From assembly GCA_900763175.1 (NCBI GenBank), contig CAAFJI010000109.1, forward strand, positions 1 through 24,011: a stretch of DNA of 24,011 nucleotides. The letters run 5' to 3'. The stretch is from Lachnospiraceae bacterium (GTDB taxonomy: Bacteria; Bacillota; Clostridia; Lachnospirales; Lachnospiraceae). Below, in pieces: positions 15,528 to 23,475 of the stretch. Positions within the stretch are counted from its first letter, which is position 1, and each line of letters opens with the position of its first letter. A program made the position numbers and the translations under genes. The notes under the pieces are model-generated. The model was not told the DNA's origin. It saw only the letters and a list, made by a program, of their open reading frames with translations, and did no database searches.

Positions 15528-16739
15528 ATGTTCAATAAAAAACTGAAATTACAGATTCTCAGTATTTTGGCAGCCACTATCCTGGCAGGAAGTGCAGCTG
15601 CAACTGTGTGGGCACAGGAGGAAACAGAAGTACAGGAGGAAACCTCCGCCACTGCAGAAGAAACAGAAGAGGAAGCTCCTGCGAATGAACAGGCACCGGA
15701 AATCCCAGGACTTACCTATGAATCCACCATGGACCTTTCCTTTGCAGAATGCTTTGACGTTTATTATTATAACGACGGCTATAAGCTTCTGGATGTTCAT
15801 GACAGTGCCCGTTACCTGTTAGTTCCGGAGGGAAAGGACGCTCCGGACGGGCTGGATGAGGACATTCGTGTTCTCTATCAGCCACTGGATACCATCTACA
15901 TGGCAGCTACCTCTCCAATGGCTCTTTTCGATGCCATTGGCAGCGTAGATTCCATCAAATTATCCGGTCTTGATGCTTCCGGCTGGTACATTCAGTCTGC
16001 TGCTGATGCCATTAACAGCGGAGACATGACCTTTGCTGGAAAATACGATGAACCGGACTATGAGCTTCTTGTTGGAGAGGATTGTGATCTGGCCATTGAG
16101 TCCACTATGATCCTCCATGCACCGAAGGTACAGGAAATGATCGAAACTCTGGACATCCCGGTATTTATCGACCGCTCCAGCTATGAGAGCCAGCCTCTTG
16201 GGCGTACTGAGTGGATCAAGCTTTACGGTGCCATGATGAACAAAGAGGATGAGGCAAATGCCTTCTTCCAGGATCAGGCACAGATTATTGAGAAATTAAA
16301 GGATTTCCAGAATACGGAAAAGACAGTTGCTTTCTTTTATATTAATACAAGCGGAGCACCCGTTGTGAGAAATCCGAAGGACTATATTTCCAGTATGATC
16401 GAGGTTGCAGGAGGAAGGAATGCCTTTGCAGAGCTTCAGGATGACAGTGGTAAAACTTCCGTTTCCATTACCATGGAGGAGTTCTACAATACAGCCGTAG
16501 ATGCTGATTACCTGATTTATAATTCCAGTATTGATGCTTCTGTAACAAGCCTGGACGACCTGATCGCAAAGGATAGCCTGATGGCAGATTTCAAGGCAGT
16601 AAAAGAAGGAAATGTATGGATCACGGATAACTCCATGTACCAGCATACGGATACCATCGGTGAATTCATTAATGACCTGAACCTGATGTTTACAGATGGA
16701 AATGAAGAGGATATGACATTCCTTCACAGATTGTCTTAA
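15528..16739 (+). CDS. btuF: Corrinoid (BtuF-like) ABC transporter substrate-binding protein
   Basis: This is the probable extracellular receptor delivering corrinoid to the permease and ATPase downstream. It has an N-terminal signal peptide, a Glu-rich spacer to about residue 52, then two lobes of the TroA/BtuF/FepB type: about 55-225 and 245-403, joined by a helical stretch (DEANAFFQDQAQIIEKL). The second lobe shows GAPVVRNPKDYISSMIEVAGGRNAF, typical of iron-siderophore and B12 binding proteins. The signal peptide reads ILAGSAAATVWAQ: Ser stands where a Gram-positive lipoprotein would have Cys, so lipid anchoring is not predicted. AGGAGAG lies before the start, 24 nt after the multidomain gene. 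B12 specificity is inferred from the riboswitch; heme or siderophore is possible. Confidence 0.82.
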   Translation: MFNKKLKLQILSILAATILAGSAAATVWAQEETEVQEETSATAEETEEEAPANEQAPEIPGLTYESTMDLSFAECFDVYYYNDGYKLLDVHDSARYLLVPEGKDAPDGLDEDIRVLYQPLDTIYMAATSPMALFDAIGSVDSIKLSGLDASGWYIQSAADAINSGDMTFAGKYDEPDYELLVGEDCDLAIESTMILHAPKVQEMIETLDIPVFIDRSSYESQPLGRTEWIKLYGAMMNKEDEANAFFQDQAQIIEKLKDFQNTEKTVAFFYINTSGAPVVRNPKDYISSMIEVAGGRNAFAELQDDSGKTSVSITMEEFYNTAVDADYLIYNSSIDASVTSLDDLIAKDSLMADFKAVKEGNVWITDNSMYQHTDTIGEFINDLNLMFTDGNEEDMTFLHRLS

Positions 16740-16744
16740 ACCAT

Positions 16745-16780
16745 ATAAGAAAACGGGCTGTATCAGGTCCGTTTTCTTAT
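16745..16780 (+). terminator. Stem-loop between binding protein and permease genes
   Basis: ATAAGAAAACGG (16745-16756) and CCGTTTTCTTAT (16769-16780) form a perfect 12-bp stem with a 12-base loop. No uridine run follows, so full termination is unlikely. A 3'-end stabiliser or partial terminator would let the exported proteins be made in excess over the permease and ATPase, as is common in binding-protein transporters. Confidence 0.6.
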
Positions 16781-16852
16781 GTATAGAAATGGTCTGGACT
16801 GCTCTATACCATGCATCCGGCCTCAAACCTAAAACAGGAGTAGATACCTAAG

Positions 16853-17905
16853 ATGAACAAACAACCTTCCGGAAACAGTTTCCACATGGAAAACTTCAAA
16901 AGAAGATCCCGCTATGCTTTTGTTTTCATTGCCCTGATCTTTGCTTTTTGTCTGATCACCGTTTTGAATATCAACACAGGAAATGTACATATTTCTTTGT
17001 CTGAGATCTGGGACATTCTTTTAAAACGAGTTACAGATTCAAAAGAATACAGCATTATCTGGAAAATCCGGCTTCCCAGGATCCTGATGGCAGCCATCCT
17101 CGGCGGTGCCCTGTCACTGTCCGGTTTCCTTTTACAGACCTTCTTTGAAAACCCAATCGCAGGACCTTTCGTACTTGGAATTTCTTCCGGTGCAAAAATG
17201 GTCGTTGCTCTTACCATGATTTATTATCTTGGAAGAGCAGTTAACGTAACCTCCTACACACTGATTATTGCCGCCTTCATTGGTTCTCTGATCTCCATTG
17301 GCTTTATTCTTTTAATTTCCAAACGAGTAAAGCATATGGCAACTCTCCTGGTGGCCGGAATCATGATCGGTTATATCTGTTCGGCAGTTACAGATTTTGT
17401 GGTTACCTTTGCTGATGACTCCGATATCGTAAACCTTCATGGCTGGTCACAGGGAAGCTTTTCCGGCATGAGCTGGAGCAATGTGTATATTTCCTGCATT
17501 GTAATTGGAATTACCTTTATTTTGACTTTCCTTCTTTCCAAGCCTATTGGTGCTTACCAGCTGGGAGAAGCTTATGCCCAGAGTATGGGAGTTAATATCA
17601 AATTTTTCCGAGTAGCCCTTATCTTGCTTTCCAGCATTTTATCTGCCACCGTAACTGCTTTTGCCGGACCTATTTCCTTTGTGGGAATTGCAGTTCCTTT
17701 TCTGATGAAAAGAAGCTTTAATACTTCAAGACCTGTGATCATCATTCCGGGAACCTTTCTGGGAGGAGCTGTTTTCTGTATGATGTGCGATCTGATCGCA
17801 AGAATGGCATTTGCACCGCTGGAGCTGAATATCAGCACCGTTACCTCCATTTTTGGCGCACCGGTGGTAATCTTTATGATGCTTCGTAAAAAGAGAGGAA
17901 ACTGA
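16853..17905 (+). CDS. btuC: FecCD/BtuC family ABC transporter permease
   Basis: This is the membrane-spanning subunit of a type II ABC importer for corrinoids or metal chelates. The 350-residue protein is strongly hydrophobic, with roughly nine to ten membrane segments starting at about residue 22. Family signatures are RLPRILMAAILGGALSLSG with ENPIAGPFVLGISSGA near the N-terminus, and FAGPISFVGIAVPFLMKR toward the C-terminus, which includes the region contacting the ATPase. It lies 1 nt before the ATPase gene and downstream of a stem-loop. AGGAG precedes the ATG at 16853. Substrate assignment comes from the riboswitch. Confidence 0.9.
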   Translation: MNKQPSGNSFHMENFKRRSRYAFVFIALIFAFCLITVLNINTGNVHISLSEIWDILLKRVTDSKEYSIIWKIRLPRILMAAILGGALSLSGFLLQTFFENPIAGPFVLGISSGAKMVVALTMIYYLGRAVNVTSYTLIIAAFIGSLISIGFILLISKRVKHMATLLVAGIMIGYICSAVTDFVVTFADDSDIVNLHGWSQGSFSGMSWSNVYISCIVIGITFILTFLLSKPIGAYQLGEAYAQSMGVNIKFFRVALILLSSILSATVTAFAGPISFVGIAVPFLMKRSFNTSRPVIIIPGTFLGGAVFCMMCDLIARMAFAPLELNISTVTSIFGAPVVIFMMLRKKRGN

Positions 17906-17906
17906 C

Positions 17907-19001
17907 ATGGCTGAACATTATTTTCAGATGGATCACCTTTCTGTTGGCTATAACCGGAAGGCCCTGATCCATGACATTTGCATTGGAATTGAAAAGGGAG
18001 AAATCGTGACTCTCATCGGACCAAATGGCTCCGGAAAATCTACAATCTTAAAAAGTATTACAAGACAGCTTCAGATAATAGGGGGAAAGGTATGCTTTGA
18101 CAATCAGAATCTCAGCTCTTTTTCCTTTAAGGAACTATCTACCCGTATGGCAGTAGTCCTCACAGAGCGCATGAAGCCGGAGCTGATGACCTGCCATGAT
18201 ATTGTGGCAACAGGACGTTATCCCTATACAGGACGCCTTGGATTTCTCACAAGAGAGGATGAGGAAAAGGTAGAGGATGCAATGAGAGCGGTTCATGCAG
18301 AGGAGCTTGGGGGCCGTGATTTTAATAATATCAGTGACGGACAGCGCCAGCGTGTTCTTCTTGCCCGTGCTATCTGTCAGGAGCCGGATGTTATCATCCT
18401 GGATGAGCCAACCTCTTTTCTGGATATCAAGCACAAGCTGGATCTTCTTTCCATTCTCCGCGATATGGCGAAGAAAAAACACATTACGGTTATCATGTCT
18501 CTCCACGAAATCGACTTAGCACAAAAAGTGGCAGATAAGATTATCTGTGTGAAAGGGGATACGATTTCCCATTATGGAAAACCGGAGGATATTTTTGAGG
18601 AATCCATGATACGGGAGCTTTATGACATTAACAATGGATTTTTCGATCCTCTTTTCGGAAGTATCGAGCTTCCGAAGCCTGAGGGAGAAGCAAAAACCTT
18701 TGTAATCTGTGGAAATGGAACGGGAATTTCCATTTTTCGCCAGCTGCAAAAAGAGCATACCCCGTTTCTTGCAGGAATCCTTTATACAAATGATATAGAT
18801 TACCGTCTTGCAAGACTTCTTGCTTCGGATGTGATCACAGAAGCACCTTTTATGGAAATCAGTGAGGAAGCGTTCCAGAAAGCGAAAAAAGCCATAGAGA
18901 ACTGTGAGAGAGTTATCTGTACCGATGTACCTATCGGTACCTGTAACCGACGTCTGGAAGAACTGATCACATTTGCAAAGAGCAGTGGAAAGATTGCATA
19001 G
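17907..19001 (+). CDS. btuD: Cobalamin-type ABC ATPase with C-terminal extension domain
   Basis: This ATPase subunit energises the importer. The nucleotide-binding domain (about residues 1-250) has Walker A GPNGSGKST (38-46), a Q-loop region, the signature SDGQ (143-146) in place of the canonical SGGQ, Walker B VIILDEP (Asp166, Glu167) and the switch His200. All catalytic residues are present. At 364 residues it is about 100 longer than a normal FecE or BtuD. The extra domain (about 262-364) begins FVICGNGTGISIFRQL and contains AGILYTNDIDYRLARLLASD and VICTDVPIGTCN. This reads like a small Rossmann-type fold, and I recall similar tails on clostridial and archaeal cobalamin ATPases. Its role is unknown; regulation of transport is an inference. 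The gene directly follows the permease. Confidence 0.88.
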   Translation: MAEHYFQMDHLSVGYNRKALIHDICIGIEKGEIVTLIGPNGSGKSTILKSITRQLQIIGGKVCFDNQNLSSFSFKELSTRMAVVLTERMKPELMTCHDIVATGRYPYTGRLGFLTREDEEKVEDAMRAVHAEELGGRDFNNISDGQRQRVLLARAICQEPDVIILDEPTSFLDIKHKLDLLSILRDMAKKKHITVIMSLHEIDLAQKVADKIICVKGDTISHYGKPEDIFEESMIRELYDINNGFFDPLFGSIELPKPEGEAKTFVICGNGTGISIFRQLQKEHTPFLAGILYTNDIDYRLARLLASDVITEAPFMEISEEAFQKAKKAIENCERVICTDVPIGTCNRRLEELITFAKSSGKIA

Positions 19002-19080
19002 TAGTGCCTGTTAAAAATCATTCCTGCAATCTGCACACCCTGTTTTGCAGGGACTTTGTCCTGAATTCAGCTGTTGCAGT
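19002..19080. repeat. Diverged partial copy of the palindromic element (copy 2)
   Basis: Starting immediately after the ATPase stop codon, this region shares with copy 1 the block GCCTGTTA, a 24-base identical run (1849-1872 and 19013-19036), and CCTGAATTCAG at the same spacing (1896-1906 and 19060-19070). Between them about half the bases match. The right arm is missing. A local hairpin CCCTG/CAGGG (19038-19052) is better formed here than in copy 1. Confidence 0.75.
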
Positions 19081-19084
19081 CTGT

Positions 19085-19130
19085 AAAAGCAGAGAAATTC
19101 ATTCTTACTGATTGATTTCCCTGCTTTTTT
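19085..19130 (+). terminator. Intrinsic terminator of the cobalamin operon
   Basis: AAAAGCAG (19085-19092) pairs with CTGCTTTT (19121-19128), and inside it GAAAT pairs with ATTTC after one mismatch. The stem is followed by or overlaps a run of six T (19125-19130). It lies between the ATPase gene and the next promoter, so it should end the uptake transcript. Confidence 0.75.
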
Positions 19131-19146
19131 CTCGTTTTTTCCCTGC

Positions 19147-19175
19147 TTGTGAAATCCTTCTAAATACGTTATACT
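19147..19175 (+). promoter_or_regulatory. Promoter for the YitT family gene
   Basis: TTGTGA (19147-19152) and TATACT (19170-19175) have 17-bp spacing, a good but not perfect sigma-A promoter. It sits just after the terminator of the cobalamin operon and about 50 nt before the next start codon. Confidence 0.6.
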
Positions 19176-19226
19176 GTTCTCAAAGACGAAAGCTTTGCAA
19201 TGGAACTTAAAGAAAGGATTTGCTCT

Positions 19227-20090
19227 ATGAAGAAGAAAATTTTTACGAAAGACAATCTGATTTTTTTCCTGCTCCTCAACCTTGGCCTTATATTTACAGC
19301 CGTGGGAATCTCTATTTTTAAAACACCAAATCACTTTGCCTTTGGCGGAACTTCCGGTCTTTCTATTATCCTTGCCACCTTGTTTCCAAAGTGGAATGTG
19401 GGTATGTTCATGTGGATAGTAAATGCCCTCCTTGTTGTACTTGGTTTTTTCTTCCTGGGACTTAAGTCCATGGGATGGACCATTTATTCCTCCTTTGCCC
19501 TTTCCTTTTATGTAAGCATCTGCGAGTTTATCTGGCCGCTGACTTCGCCTCTTACAAGTGATGTGTTCCTGGAGCTTTGTTTTGCCGTTATCCTTCCCGC
19601 AGTGGGAGCTGCCATGGTCTTTAACGTCGGGGCCTCCACAGGTGGAACAGATATAGTAGCCATGATTCTGCACAAATATACCAGCCTTGAGATTGGAAGA
19701 GCCCTTATGGTAAGTGACCTGGGAATCGTGCTGGTGGCAGCCTACCTTTACGGTGCACAGACCGGACTTTACTGTATTTTGGGAATGGTTCTGAAATGTA
19801 CTGTGGTGGATAGTGCAATTGAGAGCTTGAACCTGCGAAAGGTATGTACCGTGATCAGCAAGTATCCGGAAGAAGTGGAAACCTTTATTATTCATGAGCT
19901 TCACCGTTCCGCCACCGAGCAGAAAGCTTTTGGAATATACACGAAAACCGAGCAGAAGGTGCTTATGACCGTTCTTACGCGAAGTGAAACCACAAGGCTT
20001 CGTATTTTCCTTCACAAAATAGATCCACATGCGTTTATTACTATTGTAAACAGCAGCGAGATTATCGGAAAAGGATTCCGCTCCATTTGA
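19227..20090 (+). CDS. YitT family membrane protein with DUF2179 domain
   Basis: YitT proteins are widespread Firmicute membrane proteins whose function is not settled. The start at 19227 gives MKKKIFTKDNLIFFLL with an AAAGG site 9 nt upstream. The ATG at 19200 would make that site part of the coding region. The 287-residue protein has about five to six membrane segments in residues 10-190, with the family motifs ISIFKTPNHFAFGGTSGLS and NVGASTGGTDIVAMIL. The soluble C-terminal part (about 200-287) matches the DUF2179 region: VCTVISKYPEEVETFIIHEL and ITIVNSSEIIGKGF. It is preceded by its own promoter and is probably monocistronic; the next gene starts 75 nt later. Confidence 0.9.
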   Translation: MKKKIFTKDNLIFFLLLNLGLIFTAVGISIFKTPNHFAFGGTSGLSIILATLFPKWNVGMFMWIVNALLVVLGFFFLGLKSMGWTIYSSFALSFYVSICEFIWPLTSPLTSDVFLELCFAVILPAVGAAMVFNVGASTGGTDIVAMILHKYTSLEIGRALMVSDLGIVLVAAYLYGAQTGLYCILGMVLKCTVVDSAIESLNLRKVCTVISKYPEEVETFIIHELHRSATEQKAFGIYTKTEQKVLMTVLTRSETTRLRIFLHKIDPHAFITIVNSSEIIGKGFRSI

Positions 20091-20165
20091 TTTTACAGGG
20101 ATTTGCGCATTACTCAGCCGCAGGATTCCTAAATAAAATTTCAAGTCACAGCAGAAAGGACTACT

Positions 20166-21101
20166 ATGATTTACAAAACTATGCGCACCATTTTGCAAAC
20201 CCTATCCTATGGAAACATAGAAGTGGAATCTTCCCGAAAGCTGGTGGATCTGAAAAAACTGGATGTCATCAGCATTTTCCTGAAAAAGCTGGATACTCAT
20301 GTATATAACGGTGATTATGCTGTACCTCTTCGTATTTACTTTCCTACGGAAGAAGCAATGAAAAATGAAGAGGAAAAAGCCAAAGGACTTTCGGTCCTTC
20401 TGTTTTTTCATGGCGGAGGATGGGTGACAGAGAGTGTGGAAACCTACAACCGTGTCTGTGCCCGTATGGCCAGATCTACCGGTCATCTTGTGATTTCCGT
20501 GGAATACCGTTTGGCACCGGAATACCGTTTCCCCACAGCTCTGCTGGACTGCTATGCAGCTGCCAGTGCCCTGTATGCAGGTAAAATCCTTCCGGTAAAT
20601 CCAGAGCTTATTACCATAATGGGAGACAGTGCCGGAGGAAATCTTGCCGCCGCAATTTCTCTCATGGCAAGAGATAAAAAGGAATTTCAAATACAACGCC
20701 AGATTCTGATCTATCCTGCGCTGAATAACACATATACAGCCAGCTCTCCCTATCCTTCTGTAAAAGACAACGGAACAGGTTATCTTCTTACAGCTGTGAA
20801 AATGGAGGATTATCTGAACCTGTACGAAAGCACTCCAAAAGACCGAAAAAATCCTTATTTTGCACCTCTTCTTACAGAGGATTACTCTGGCTTGCCGGAA
20901 ACTCTTATTTTAACAGCAGAATATGATCCTTTGCGGGATGAGGGGGAGGAGTACGGAAGAAGACTTGCACAGGCAGGCTGTTATGTAAAGATCCACAGGA
21001 TCAAAAATGCCCTTCATGGCTTTTTTGCTCTTGGAATACGTTTCTTCCATGTACAGGAAAGCTTTACTTATATCAATGAATTTTTAAAGAGAGAAGTGTA
21101 G
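20166..21101 (+). CDS. HSL-type alpha/beta hydrolase (esterase)
   Basis: This is a probable carboxylesterase or lipase of the hormone-sensitive-lipase family. The oxyanion-hole motif FFHGGGWV lies near residue 82, and the nucleophile motif GDSAGGNLAAA near residue 155. The likely catalytic acid is in TAEYDPLRDEGEEYG and the catalytic His in NALHGFF near the C-terminus, so the triad is complete. The 311-residue length is normal. There is no signal peptide, so it is cytoplasmic. An AGAAAGGA site precedes the ATG. It is followed after 3 nt by an acyltransferase-like gene, which suggests joint work on acyl esters or lipids; the substrate is unknown. Confidence 0.9.
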   Translation: MIYKTMRTILQTLSYGNIEVESSRKLVDLKKLDVISIFLKKLDTHVYNGDYAVPLRIYFPTEEAMKNEEEKAKGLSVLLFFHGGGWVTESVETYNRVCARMARSTGHLVISVEYRLAPEYRFPTALLDCYAAASALYAGKILPVNPELITIMGDSAGGNLAAAISLMARDKKEFQIQRQILIYPALNNTYTASSPYPSVKDNGTGYLLTAVKMEDYLNLYESTPKDRKNPYFAPLLTEDYSGLPETLILTAEYDPLRDEGEEYGRRLAQAGCYVKIHRIKNALHGFFALGIRFFHVQESFTYINEFLKREV

Positions 21102-21104
21102 AAA

Positions 21105-22916
21105 TTGAAAAACGGATATTCTAAATGGAGAAAGCTGGATAATGCAGCTCTTGCTTTCCCTCTTGTAACAGACAAAAATGATACCAGGGTTTTCCGCTTT
21201 TACTGCGAGTTAAAAGAGATGGTGGATCCGGAGATCCTGCAAAAAGCACTGGATCAGACAATGGAAAAATATCCTTTGTTCCAAATGGTATTGAGAAAGG
21301 GGCTGTTCTGGTTTTATCTTGAGCAAAGGGATATCAGACCCCTTGTGAAAAAAGAGAAAAAAACGCCTTGCAGCCGCCTGTATATTCCAGATAAGAAGTC
21401 CCTGCTTTTTGAAGTGAGCTATTATGAAAACAGAATTAACCTTGAAGTTTTTCATGCATTGACAGATGGAACAGGAGCCATGCATTTTCTTCAGGAGCTG
21501 GTATCAGATTATCTCTGTTTTGCCCACCCGGAAAAGGATCTGCCTCCGCTTCCGGAAGAGCAGGAGAGCACTCCTGGAGATCAGGAGGAAGACAGCTTTT
21601 CCCAGTATTATTCTCCTGCGGGATCTCCAATTCCTGAAAAAAAACCAAAAGCAGTACGTCTTCCAGGAGAGCGGCTTCTTCATGAAGAAATGCATATTAC
21701 AGAGGTAAGCCTGCCTGTGAAGGAGCTTCACGCCAGGGCCAAAGAATACGGAGTTTCTATTACAGTACTGGTTACTGCTATGTTTTTGTGCTCCATCCAT
21801 GAGGAAATCCCCAAAAACAAACAGAAACGACCGGTTGCGCTTATGGTTCCTGTAAATCTGAGAAACTATTTTCCTTCTCAATCAATGGCTAACTTCTTTG
21901 GCTGGATCGAAGTCGGCCATGTCTTTTCAGAAAATACTACTTTTGCAGAGGTTCTTTCTCATGTGAAAGAGCAGTTTGCCTCCCAGCTTGTGAAGGAAAA
22001 GGTAGAAGGGCATATGAACGGATATGTCCGCCTGGAGAAGAATCCTTTTCTCCGTGCAGTGCCATTGGAAATCAAGCGTTATTTTCTTATTGCGGGGGCA
22101 AACCTTGGCTCCAAAAGCATTACTGCAGTTTATTCCAATATAGGGATCCTCCGTTTTCCCGAAGAATATAAAGAGTATATTGACCGTTTCGGCATTTTTG
22201 CCAGCACCAATTCCATGCAGCTTTGCTCCTGCTCTTACGAAAACCAGATGGTTCTGGGCTTTACCTCTAAGCTTCCTAAGGACAATATCCAGAGAAACTT
22301 TATGGAAATGCTGAAAAAAGAGGAGATCCCCTATACGGAAAAGACAAATGATTTTCCGGGATGTTCAAAGAAGCAGAAAAAAGCAGACCAGAAGGTGATG
22401 CAGATTTTTAATTTCCTTTGTATTGCGGTGGCAGTGCTTTGTGGAATGATCAATTATCTTACCAGGGAGAAGTTAGACTGGGCCTTCTTTGCGGCCGCCG
22501 GATGTCTCTGTGGCTGGATGATCGTTGCCGTTGCCTATGCAAAGAGAAGAAATATCCTGAAAAATGAGATGATACAGCTGGCACTGGTAACCATTCTTGC
22601 AGCTTTGTGGGATAAGTTTACCGGCTGGCATGGGTGGTCCCTGGATTTTGTTCTGCCTTTCGGTGCGGTGGCAGTTCTTGGCTCTATCCCGGTTATTGTA
22701 AAGGTGCAGAAGCTGGAAACAGAAGAATATCTGTTTTACCTGGTCCAGGCTGCTTTTGCAGGTCTTGTTCCTTTGGTTTTCATGGCCGGTCATCTGATCC
22801 GGTTTCCTTATCCATCCGTAGTGTGCGGCTGCATCAGTATCCTGGTATTCGCCGGATTATTTATTTTCAACAGAAGAGACACCCTTCGGGAGTTTCATAA
22901 AAAACTGAGGATGTAA
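21105..22916 (+). CDS. Condensation/alcohol-acetyltransferase-fold protein fused to a multi-TM domain
   Basis: The 603-residue protein has two parts. Residues 1-415 look like a chloramphenicol-acetyltransferase/condensation-fold acyltransferase: KLDNAALAFPL, LQKALDQTMEKYPLFQMVLRK, the active-site-like HALTDGTGAMHFLQEL (His117, Asp121, Gly122), PVALMVPVNLRNYFPSQSMANFFG, and a late AVYSNIGIL segment. The pattern is HxxxDG, with Phe before the His rather than a second His. Residues 430-590 carry about six membrane helices, probably the region called DUF6320, ending in a basic tail. The start is TTG at 21105, 3 nt after the hydrolase stop, with a purine-rich site upstream. The next ATG in frame falls inside the domain. 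It may transfer an acyl group to a membrane lipid or glycan. Confidence 0.75.
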   Translation: MKNGYSKWRKLDNAALAFPLVTDKNDTRVFRFYCELKEMVDPEILQKALDQTMEKYPLFQMVLRKGLFWFYLEQRDIRPLVKKEKKTPCSRLYIPDKKSLLFEVSYYENRINLEVFHALTDGTGAMHFLQELVSDYLCFAHPEKDLPPLPEEQESTPGDQEEDSFSQYYSPAGSPIPEKKPKAVRLPGERLLHEEMHITEVSLPVKELHARAKEYGVSITVLVTAMFLCSIHEEIPKNKQKRPVALMVPVNLRNYFPSQSMANFFGWIEVGHVFSENTTFAEVLSHVKEQFASQLVKEKVEGHMNGYVRLEKNPFLRAVPLEIKRYFLIAGANLGSKSITAVYSNIGILRFPEEYKEYIDRFGIFASTNSMQLCSCSYENQMVLGFTSKLPKDNIQRNFMEMLKKEEIPYTEKTNDFPGCSKKQKKADQKVMQIFNFLCIAVAVLCGMINYLTREKLDWAFFAAAGCLCGWMIVAVAYAKRRNILKNEMIQLALVTILAALWDKFTGWHGWSLDFVLPFGAVAVLGSIPVIVKVQKLETEEYLFYLVQAAFAGLVPLVFMAGHLIRFPYPSVVCGCISILVFAGLFIFNRRDTLREFHKKLRM

Positions 22917-22920
22917 GAAT

Positions 22921-23463
22921 ATGAAAAACCAAAAGTTTTCTTACAGCTGCATGATCCTTGGATTACTGTTATATGCCTGGTTTGCCAGAGAATGGGCTTA
23001 TCACATTGACAGTCTTTTCGGAAAAACCATTTTGCAGCTTACCCGCCATCTGATCCATATCAGTCTGATCCTGGGATGGGAAATCTCCATTTACAGGCGG
23101 ATCCTGCAGCATTCCGTTCGCAGCTATCTTCTTGCTGCGGGCGGTTTCCTTGCCTTTTGGCTGTATATCCGCACTTTGAAATGGATGTTTTTCCCTGCTC
23201 TTTGCTGGCAGAGCCGCTATCTCTGGTATGGCTATTACCTTCCCCTGATCCTGGTTCCCTTATTTGGCGTATTTCTGGTCCAGTATCTTGGAAAGAAAGA
23301 ATTTTTTGAGCTTTCCTGGAAAACAAAGCTGCTCTATGCTCCGGCATTTTTTCTTATCGGTCTTGTATTTACCAATGATTTTCATCAGCTGGTCTTTTTA
23401 TTTCCTTTTGGAAAGCCCTTTTCAGACAGATGCACCTATAGAAATGGAGTAACTCTCAGATAA
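22921..23463 (+). pseudogene. Truncated N-terminus of a 7TM-type sensor histidine kinase
   Basis: The 180-residue product has about five hydrophobic segments. In its second half it shows a pattern I associate with histidine-kinase N-terminal 7TM regions of Lachnospiraceae: RYLWYGYYLPLILVPLFGVF, then LVFTNDFHQLVFLFPFGKPF. In such proteins two more helices and then HisKA and ATPase domains follow. Here the frame ends at a stop just after YRNGVTLR, and no kinase domain follows in any frame. It begins 4 nt after the acyltransferase gene. A short functional membrane protein is possible, but a 5' remnant left by deletion is the simpler reading. The assignment is by memory of the family, not by alignment. 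Confidence 0.6.
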
Positions 23464-23475
23464 CGTTTTCTTTGC

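Noticed and set aside
19011..20198. Long open reading frame on the minus strand (395 codons) across the YitT gene
   Set aside because: It lies antisense to a clear YitT family gene, is rich in Lys/Gly/His/Ser in the manner of a shadow frame, and has no recognisable motif or ribosome binding site.
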